Positions 59,279 through 64,000 of a DNA stretch of 64,000 nt are shown piece by piece. The stretch spans positions 82,978-146,977 of the forward strand of contig NZ_FNVO01000020.1 in the NCBI RefSeq assembly GCF_900108175.1. The letters run 5' to 3'. The notes beneath the pieces are model-generated. The model was not told where the DNA came from, searched no databases, and worked only from the letters and a program-made list of their open reading frames with translations. This stretch comes from Thermomonospora echinospora. GTDB taxonomy: Bacteria > Actinomycetota > Actinomycetes > Streptosporangiales > Streptosporangiaceae. The position numbers and the translations under genes were made by a program. Numbering within the stretch: the stretch's first letter is position 1; every line of letters starts with the position of its first letter.

Positions 59279-60439
59279 GAGGTTGTCCTCGACGGTCAGG
59301 CCGAACTCGCCGCGGCCGTACATCGACAGGGCCCGCTCGGGGTCGTTGGCGACGTGCACGCTGCCGGCGTGGGCGTCGCGCCAGGCCCGCTCGATGACGT
59401 GGCCGCGCCGCAGCGAGTTGCCGCCGGCGGTCTTGAACAGGATGTCGATGGCCTCGATGGCGCGTTCGGTGCCGCGCACCTGGTCGCGGCGGGCGCGCAG
59501 CCGCAGCTCCATCGGGATCGGCTCGCCGGCCACCGCGTGCTCGTACACCTCGCGGATGTTGCGTTCGGTCTGCAGCACGGCGGCGTCGATCTCCGAGGCG
59601 GCGCGGGCCACCGACACCTGCGCGAACTGGTCCTCCACGAAACGGCCGCCGCCCAGGCTGAGCCGGATCCGGTCACGCATCGCCGCCACGTAGGAGCGGT
59701 AGCAGCCGTCCACCGTGCCGATCACGCTGGCGGCGACCGTGGTGGTGAACACCGTGCCGAACGGCATCCGGTACAGCGGGCCGGTGTTGACCTTGCGTCC
59801 GGGCGCGCGCAGGTGCGCCAGGTCGTAGTTGCGCATCGTGCGGTGCTCGGGGACGAACGCCCGGTCGACGACGATGTCGTCACTGGCGGTGCCGCGCAGC
59901 CCCATCGAGTCCCACACCTGGTGGATCTCGTAGTCCTGCGCGGGCACCAGAACGGTCATGAAGTCCACGGGCCGGCCCTCGGCGCCCACCACCAGCCCGC
60001 CCAGCAGCACCCAGGAGGCGAACTCGCAGCCGGAGGAGAACCCCCACCGCCCGGACAGCTCGTACCCGCCCTCCACCGGGGTGAGCCGGCCGATCGGGGC
60101 GTAGGAGGAGGCCACCAGCACGTCCGGCCCGGCGTCCCACACCTCGCGCTGCGCCGCGTCCGGGAACAGGGCCAGGTGCCAGGCGTGCACCCCCAGCACG
60201 GCGGTCACCCAGCCGGTGGAGCCGCAGGCGCCGGCGACGTCCCGGACCACCCGGTAGAAGGCCACCGGGTCGTCCTCGGCGCCGCCGTACCGGGCGGGCT
60301 GCAGCATCCGGAACACCCCGGCCCCGGTCAGCTCCCGGATCGTCGTCTCGGGGATGCGCCCCTTCTCGTCGACGGACCGGGCCCGGTCGGCGATCCCCGG
60401 TAGCAGCCCGCGCACCGCCTCCAGGACCTCGTCGCTCAT
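59273..60439 (-). CDS. hsaA: 3-HSA hydroxylase oxygenase subunit
   Basis: 388-residue flavin-dependent monooxygenase of the acyl-CoA-dehydrogenase fold. It hydroxylates the phenolic 9,10-seco steroid 3-HSA to a catechol (3,4-DHSA) with reduced FMN from HsaB. GIADRARSVDEKGRIPETTI, ACGSTGWVTAVLGVHAWHLA, GRWGFSSGCEFASWVLLGG, GLRGTASDDIVVD and TAGGNSLRRGHVIERAWRDA are family signatures. ATG 60439 is the start. It is divergent from kshA. HsaB is not in the window. Confidence 0.9.
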   Translation of the reverse strand: MSDEVLEAVRGLLPGIADRARSVDEKGRIPETTIRELTGAGVFRMLQPARYGGAEDDPVAFYRVVRDVAGACGSTGWVTAVLGVHAWHLALFPDAAQREVWDAGPDVLVASSYAPIGRLTPVEGGYELSGRWGFSSGCEFASWVLLGGLVVGAEGRPVDFMTVLVPAQDYEIHQVWDSMGLRGTASDDIVVDRAFVPEHRTMRNYDLAHLRAPGRKVNTGPLYRMPFGTVFTTTVAASVIGTVDGCYRSYVAAMRDRIRLSLGGGRFVEDQFAQVSVARAASEIDAAVLQTERNIREVYEHAVAGEPIPMELRLRARRDQVRGTERAIEAIDILFKTAGGNSLRRGHVIERAWRDAHAGSVHVANDPERALSMYGRGEFGLTVEDNLV

Positions 60440-60529
60440 CGCCGTTCTCCTCGCACTCGCCCTGCCGGAGCAGCAGATCACGGCGCCGCCGCCGCCGGTA
60501 CGGGGGCGTCCCGGCCAATGGGACTCACC

Positions 60530-60544
60530 GGCCGGTCACCGGAC
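60530..60544. promoter_or_regulatory. Weak steroid-type palindrome between hsaA and kshA
   Basis: The core CCGGTCACCGG (60532-60542) is a perfect 11-bp palindrome matching the centre of the cluster motif, but the outer bases differ (11 of 15 overall). It lies in the 157-bp gap between the divergent starts 60439 and 60597. Confidence 0.4.
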
Positions 60545-60596
60545 CCGCGGCATAGCGTGCAGTCCGAACCGACAGGCCCCGAAGGGATGATCCATC

Positions 60597-61742
60597 GTGA
60601 CCGCAGCCGAGTCCGACGCGATCCGCGTTATCGAGGCGGAGGCGATCCCCGCCCGGTTCGCCCGGGGGTGGCACTGCCTGGGACCGGCGGAGAAGTTCTC
60701 CGACGGCCGGCCGCACACCGTCAACGCCTTCGGCCAGAAGCTGGTGGTCTTCCGCGGCGCGAACGGGAACCTCAACGTGCTGGACGCCTACTGCCGGCAC
60801 ATGGGCGGCGACCTGTCCCAGGGCACCGTCAAGGGCGACGAGATCGCCTGCCCGTTCCACGACTGGCGCTGGGGCGGCGACGGGCGCTGCAAGAAGATCC
60901 CCTACTCGCGCCGGGTGCCGCTGCGGGCCCGCACCGCCGCATGGCCGACGCTGCTGCAGGACGAGCTGTTGTTCGTCTGGAACGACCCGGAGGGCAATCC
61001 GCCCCCGGCCGACGTCACCATCCCTCGCATCGAGGGCGTCACCAGCGACGAGTGGACCGACTGGCTGTGGACCGAGACCGTCGTGCACACCAACTGCCGC
61101 GAGGTGATCGACAACGTCGTCGACATGGCGCACTTCTTCTACATCCACCACTCGTTCCCGACCTACTTCAAGAACATCTTCGAGGGCCACACCGCCACCC
61201 AGATCATGAAGGGGAAGACCCGCCCGGACATCGCCAGGCCCGACGCCGAGGGCAACACGATGCTCGGCAACACCTCGGTGGCGACCTACCACGGGCCGGC
61301 GTTCATGGTTGACGAGCTGACGTACCACTACCAGGGCTTCGACCTGGAGTCGGTGCTGATCAACAGCCACTATCCGATCGACGAGCACTCGTTCTCACTG
61401 CACTCGGGGATCATCGTGCGGCGCAGCGAGCAACTCAAGGGCCCCGCCGCCGAGGTGACCGCCCGCAAGCTGTCGGGCTTCATCCAGCGGGGCTTCGAGC
61501 AGGACATCGCGGTCTGGCGCACCAAGACCCGCATCGACAACCCGCTGCTGTGCGAGGAGGACGGCCCGGTCTACCAGCTGCGGCGCTGGTACGAGCAGTT
61601 CTACACCGACGCGGCCGAGGTGACGCCGGAGATGACCGGCCGCTTCGAGTACGAGATCGACACCACCCGGCCGGTGGAGGCGTGGACCCGCGAGACCGAG
61701 GAGAACCTGGCCCGCCGGGCCGCCGAGGGGCAGCCGGCATGA
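60597..61742 (+). CDS. kshA: 3-ketosteroid 9-alpha-hydroxylase oxygenase
   Basis: 381-residue Rieske oxygenase that 9-alpha-hydroxylates 3-ketosteroids, which with KstD opens ring B. The Rieske cluster is bound by CRHMGGDLSQGTVKGDEIAC followed by PFHDW (CxH...CxxH); the mononuclear iron site is in NVVDMAHFFYIHHSFPTYF. Length matches characterised KshA (about 385). GTG 60597 follows GAAGGG. The reductase KshB is not in the window. Its stop overlaps a small cysteine protein gene (ATGA). Confidence 0.92.
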   Translation: MTAAESDAIRVIEAEAIPARFARGWHCLGPAEKFSDGRPHTVNAFGQKLVVFRGANGNLNVLDAYCRHMGGDLSQGTVKGDEIACPFHDWRWGGDGRCKKIPYSRRVPLRARTAAWPTLLQDELLFVWNDPEGNPPPADVTIPRIEGVTSDEWTDWLWTETVVHTNCREVIDNVVDMAHFFYIHHSFPTYFKNIFEGHTATQIMKGKTRPDIARPDAEGNTMLGNTSVATYHGPAFMVDELTYHYQGFDLESVLINSHYPIDEHSFSLHSGIIVRRSEQLKGPAAEVTARKLSGFIQRGFEQDIAVWRTKTRIDNPLLCEEDGPVYQLRRWYEQFYTDAAEVTPEMTGRFEYEIDTTRPVEAWTRETEENLARRAAEGQPA

Positions 61743-61984
61743 CGGTCCGCCAGGACGACCGGCTGACCGACGGCATGCCGATGCGGCCGGTGCGGTGCCG
61801 GCGGTGCGACGGCCTGGTGCTGGCCCGCAAGTCCAGCTGGGAGCAGACCAGCATCCAGTGGACCGAGGAGGCCATGGCCGCCTGCCCCAGCCTGGCCGAC
61901 GACCGCCACGCCACCTGCCCGGCCCTGCTGTCGGCGATCCGGGAGGCGGTCCTGAACGGCGAGCTGAAGATCGTCGACGCCTGA
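61739..61984 (+). CDS. Small four-cysteine protein coupled to kshA
   Basis: 81-residue cytosolic protein: MRPVRCRRCDGLVLARKSSW followed by EQTSIQWTEEAMAACPSLAD and ATCPALL. Four cysteines (CxxC near residue 20, then two more) could bind zinc or an Fe-S centre. The ATG overlaps the kshA stop, so the two are translated together. I do not recognise a characterised family; an accessory to KshA assembly or electron transfer is an inference from coupling only. Confidence 0.65.
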   Translation: MTVRQDDRLTDGMPMRPVRCRRCDGLVLARKSSWEQTSIQWTEEAMAACPSLADDRHATCPALLSAIREAVLNGELKIVDA

Positions 61985-61990
61985 AGCCGT

Positions 61991-62033
61991 GCCGGGGCGG
62001 GTACGGCCTGCTTTACGCCGTACCCGCCCCGGC
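61991..62033. terminator. Strong bidirectional terminator
   Basis: A 17-bp perfect stem (GCCGGGGCGGGTACGGC and its complement at 62017-62033) with a 9-base loop. It lies between the convergent kshA operon and the KstD-like gene and includes the latter's stop codon. Confidence 0.85.
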
Positions 62034-63500
62034 CGCGGCGCGTCCGGCGCGGCGGCCGAAGAACGTGCCGTCGCCCAGGGACGTCCCGCTGACGTAGCCC
62101 TCGCCGTGGATTCCGGCGGCGGCCCGTCCGGCCGCGTACAGGCCGGGGATCGGCGCGCCCGAATGGTTGAGGACGGCCCCGTCGACGGTGGTGTGCAACC
62201 CGCCGAGGGTGAACCCGTTGACGCCGGTCCCGGTGCCGGAGCCCTCCCGGCCGAGGCCGAAGAATCCCTCACGCGGGTCGATCGCGGCGAACGGGGGCCG
62301 CAGCGGGCGCAGCCACCTGGGGTCCTTGTGGAAGTAGGGGTCCTCGCCCTTCTCGGCGTGCCGGTTGTAGACCTCGACGGTGTTCTCCAGCGACCCCGGC
62401 GGCATGCCGAGTTCCGCCTCCAGTTCGGCGAGGCTCTCGGCGGCGAAGGCGGGCCGCACCCCCCACCGCTCGTCCTCGGGAACGGACTCGAAGCCCTCCT
62501 CGTCGACGACCGCCCAGTACGGGCCGGGCTGGTGCAGCACGGCGTGGTGGCTGAACATGCCCGGGTAGACGTCCTCGTTGATGAAGCGGCGGCCCAGGCC
62601 GTCCACCAGCATCCCGCGGACGAGCATGGCGGGCAGCGCGGTCAGCGCGACCTCCACCACCCCCATGCGGCGGGTGGCGGCGCCGATCGCGGTGGCCATC
62701 CGGATGCCGGAGCCGTCGCTGTTGCCGTCGCTGACCTTGCCGTGCCCGATCAGCACCGGGGCGTGGTGGGCGAGCATCTCCTCGTTGTCGACGAAGCCGC
62801 CGGTGGTGAGGATGACCGCCTTGCGCGCCCGGTAGGTGACCCGCTCGCCGTACCTGCGCGCCACCACGCCGGCCACCCGGCCCTCGTCGTCCAGCACCAG
62901 GTTGGCGGCGGCGGTGTCGGCGTGGGTGACGACGCCGGCCTCGATGGCGGCGGCCGTCAGCTTCTCCATGAGCACCTGGCCGCCGAAGCCCTTGGCCACC
63001 GGGCGGTGGCCGCGCGGGACGGGCTTGGCGAGGGTGTTGTACGGCCAGGCGTTCTCGCCCAGCCACATCAGCCCGTCCTCGGTGTAGGGCATCCAGGTGG
63101 GCGCGTCGTACAGGCTGGGTTTGAAAGCGACGCCCCGGGCGCGCAGCCACTCGAAGTGCTCCACGCTCTGGTCGCAGTACAGCCGCAGCTTGGCGGTGTC
63201 GGCGTGCGGACCGAGCGCCGCCTCCAGGTAGGCGTACATCTCGTCGGGCGTGTCATCGAAGCCGCACGCCTGCTGGATCCGCGTTCCGCCGCCCAGGTAC
63301 AGCTCCCCGCCCGACACCGCCGAGGTGCCGCCGGGGCCGCCGGCCTTCTCCAGCACCAGTACGCTCGCGCCCGCCGTGGCCGCCTCGAAGGCCGCGGCGG
63401 CGCCCGCGCAGCCGAACCCGGCCACCAGCACGTCGCACTCGTGGTCGTAACCGCCCAGGTCGCGGGCGCTGACCGGTTCCACCGGGTGCACCGGCGTCAC
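62013..63500 (-). CDS. KstD/fumarate-reductase-type FAD dehydrogenase
   Basis: 495-residue FAD protein: dinucleotide motif VLVAGFGCAGAAAAFEAATA, then VLEKAGGPGGTSAVSGGELY, VILTTGGFVDNEEMLAHHAP, and the C-terminal LYAAGRAAAGIHGEGYVSGT with SLGDGTFFGRRAG. It belongs to the 3-ketosteroid dehydrogenase/fumarate reductase group and is likely a 3-ketosteroid delta-1 or delta-4 dehydrogenase, given its coupling to hsaC (GTGA overlap at 63497). Which double bond it makes cannot be read here, so no symbol is given. Confidence 0.8.
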   Translation of the reverse strand: MTPVHPVEPVSARDLGGYDHECDVLVAGFGCAGAAAAFEAATAGASVLVLEKAGGPGGTSAVSGGELYLGGGTRIQQACGFDDTPDEMYAYLEAALGPHADTAKLRLYCDQSVEHFEWLRARGVAFKPSLYDAPTWMPYTEDGLMWLGENAWPYNTLAKPVPRGHRPVAKGFGGQVLMEKLTAAAIEAGVVTHADTAAANLVLDDEGRVAGVVARRYGERVTYRARKAVILTTGGFVDNEEMLAHHAPVLIGHGKVSDGNSDGSGIRMATAIGAATRRMGVVEVALTALPAMLVRGMLVDGLGRRFINEDVYPGMFSHHAVLHQPGPYWAVVDEEGFESVPEDERWGVRPAFAAESLAELEAELGMPPGSLENTVEVYNRHAEKGEDPYFHKDPRWLRPLRPPFAAIDPREGFFGLGREGSGTGTGVNGFTLGGLHTTVDGAVLNHSGAPIPGLYAAGRAAAGIHGEGYVSGTSLGDGTFFGRRAGRAAAGAGTA

Positions 63501-64000
63501 TTCCCCGGAGGGACGAACGCGGCCAGCGGCTCGGAGCCGGACCAGTCGTGTCCCCAGTAGCTGTCGGCGGTGATTTCTTCGGCGGTGTAGTAGGTCTCGT
63601 CGACGAGCATGCCGTCGGTGCCGTACTCGATGTCCCAGCCGCCGGGGGCGCGCACGTAGAAGGAGATCATCTTGTCGTTGGTGTGGCGGCCCAGTGTGGA
63701 GGAGATGGAAAAGCCCAGCCGGGTGACGTTGTCCAGCGCCCGGCCGACCGCGTCGAGGGTGTCGACCTCGACCATCAGGTGGACCAGGCCGGGGTCGCCG
63801 TCGTGCGGGGCGGGGACGACGGCCAGGCTGTGGTGGCGCTGGTTGACGCCCATGAAGCGGACGCGGACGGGGCCTGCGGGGGTGTCGGCGACCTTCATGG
63901 CGCCGCGGGGCAGGAAGCCGAGGACGTCGGCGTAGAACGCCAGGGTCTCGGCCTGGCGGGGGGCGGGCAGCACCACGTGGCCCATGCCCTGGGGTCCGGT
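63497..64000 (-). CDS. hsaC: Extradiol dioxygenase HsaC, N-terminus beyond window
   Basis: C-terminal 167 residues of the iron-dependent extradiol dioxygenase that cleaves the catechol 3,4-DHSA in ring A. Visible iron ligands are the histidine in MGHVVLPAPRQAETLAFY, the histidine in NQRHHSLAVVPAP and the glutamate in PGGWDIEYGTDGML. The frame is open to base 64000; family length is about 300, so about 130 residues lie outside. It precedes the KstD-like gene with a 4-base overlap. Confidence 0.9.
   Translation of the reverse strand, partial: TGPQGMGHVVLPAPRQAETLAFYADVLGFLPRGAMKVADTPAGPVRVRFMGVNQRHHSLAVVPAPHDGDPGLVHLMVEVDTLDAVGRALDNVTRLGFSISSTLGRHTNDKMISFYVRAPGGWDIEYGTDGMLVDETYYTAEEITADSYWGHDWSGSEPLAAFVPPGK

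Noticed and set aside
62013..63500. Assigning kstD (delta-1 dehydrogenase) outright
   Set aside because: The family also includes delta-4 and other flavoprotein dehydrogenases; the residues that separate them cannot be placed with confidence without alignment.

Overview
The window is chromosomal DNA from a high-GC actinomycete. GC-rich third codon positions, GTG starts and 4-base GTGA/ATGA gene overlaps occur throughout. The gene content fits: mycothiol-type DinB enzyme, coenzyme F420 gene cofC, NdgR-leuCD-HU core block, XRE/DUF397 pairs and SWIM/DUF6493 genes. My best guess is a Streptosporangiales-type organism (Actinomadura relatives); this is inferred from gene content, not from a search.

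1-19900: conserved core plus an inserted accessory block. The core genes are thiL (cut by the left edge), an Lrp-like domain protein and a DUF3515 lipoprotein at the far left, then ddl, gpsA, plsC, cofC, an OB-fold protein, HU, leuD, leuC and the IclR regulator ndgR. Between DUF3515 and ddl lies 2.3-10.9 kb of accessory DNA. It holds a MocR regulator and a phosphoesterase. It also holds a tightly overlapped three-gene operon (jelly-roll-like protein, radical SAM/SPASM enzyme, FGE-fold protein). Next to that operon are three unusual tRNA genes, a 24-codon ORF with a strong ribosome site, a nucleotidyltransferase-like protein, a membrane protein and a short acetamidase. This is the best candidate for an undescribed system.

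19.9-24.8 kb: a MerR regulator divergent from a redoxin gene with two paired operators, a coiled-coil protein, a Nudix hydrolase and an ArdC-like/DnaG-like primase fusion.

24.8-44.3 kb and 59.3-64 kb: steroid catabolism. Ring A/B genes are kshA, hsaA, hsaC (cut by the right edge), hsaE-hsaG-hsaF and a KstD-like flavoprotein. Side-chain genes are fadD17-like, chsE2, chsH2, chsE1, chsH1, ltp2, an Hsd4B-like hydratase and chsB1. Ring C/D genes are fadD3 and fadA6, with several SDRs. A KstR-like TetR regulator sits at 43.6 kb. A 15-bp palindrome (consensus TCCCGSTSASCGGGA) recurs in the noncoding gaps facing these genes and is probably its operator. An Old-Yellow-Enzyme gene at the head of the side-chain operon is reduced to a 55-codon in-frame remnant.

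44.4-59.2 kb: a non-steroid block that splits the steroid cluster. It has a DUF4328 membrane protein, an RsbW-like ATPase operon, an XRE-DUF397 locus, a duplicated module (regulator, DUF397, two CxxCxGxG zinc-type small proteins), SWIM and DUF6493 genes, a VOC protein, an ABC exporter and a two-component system.
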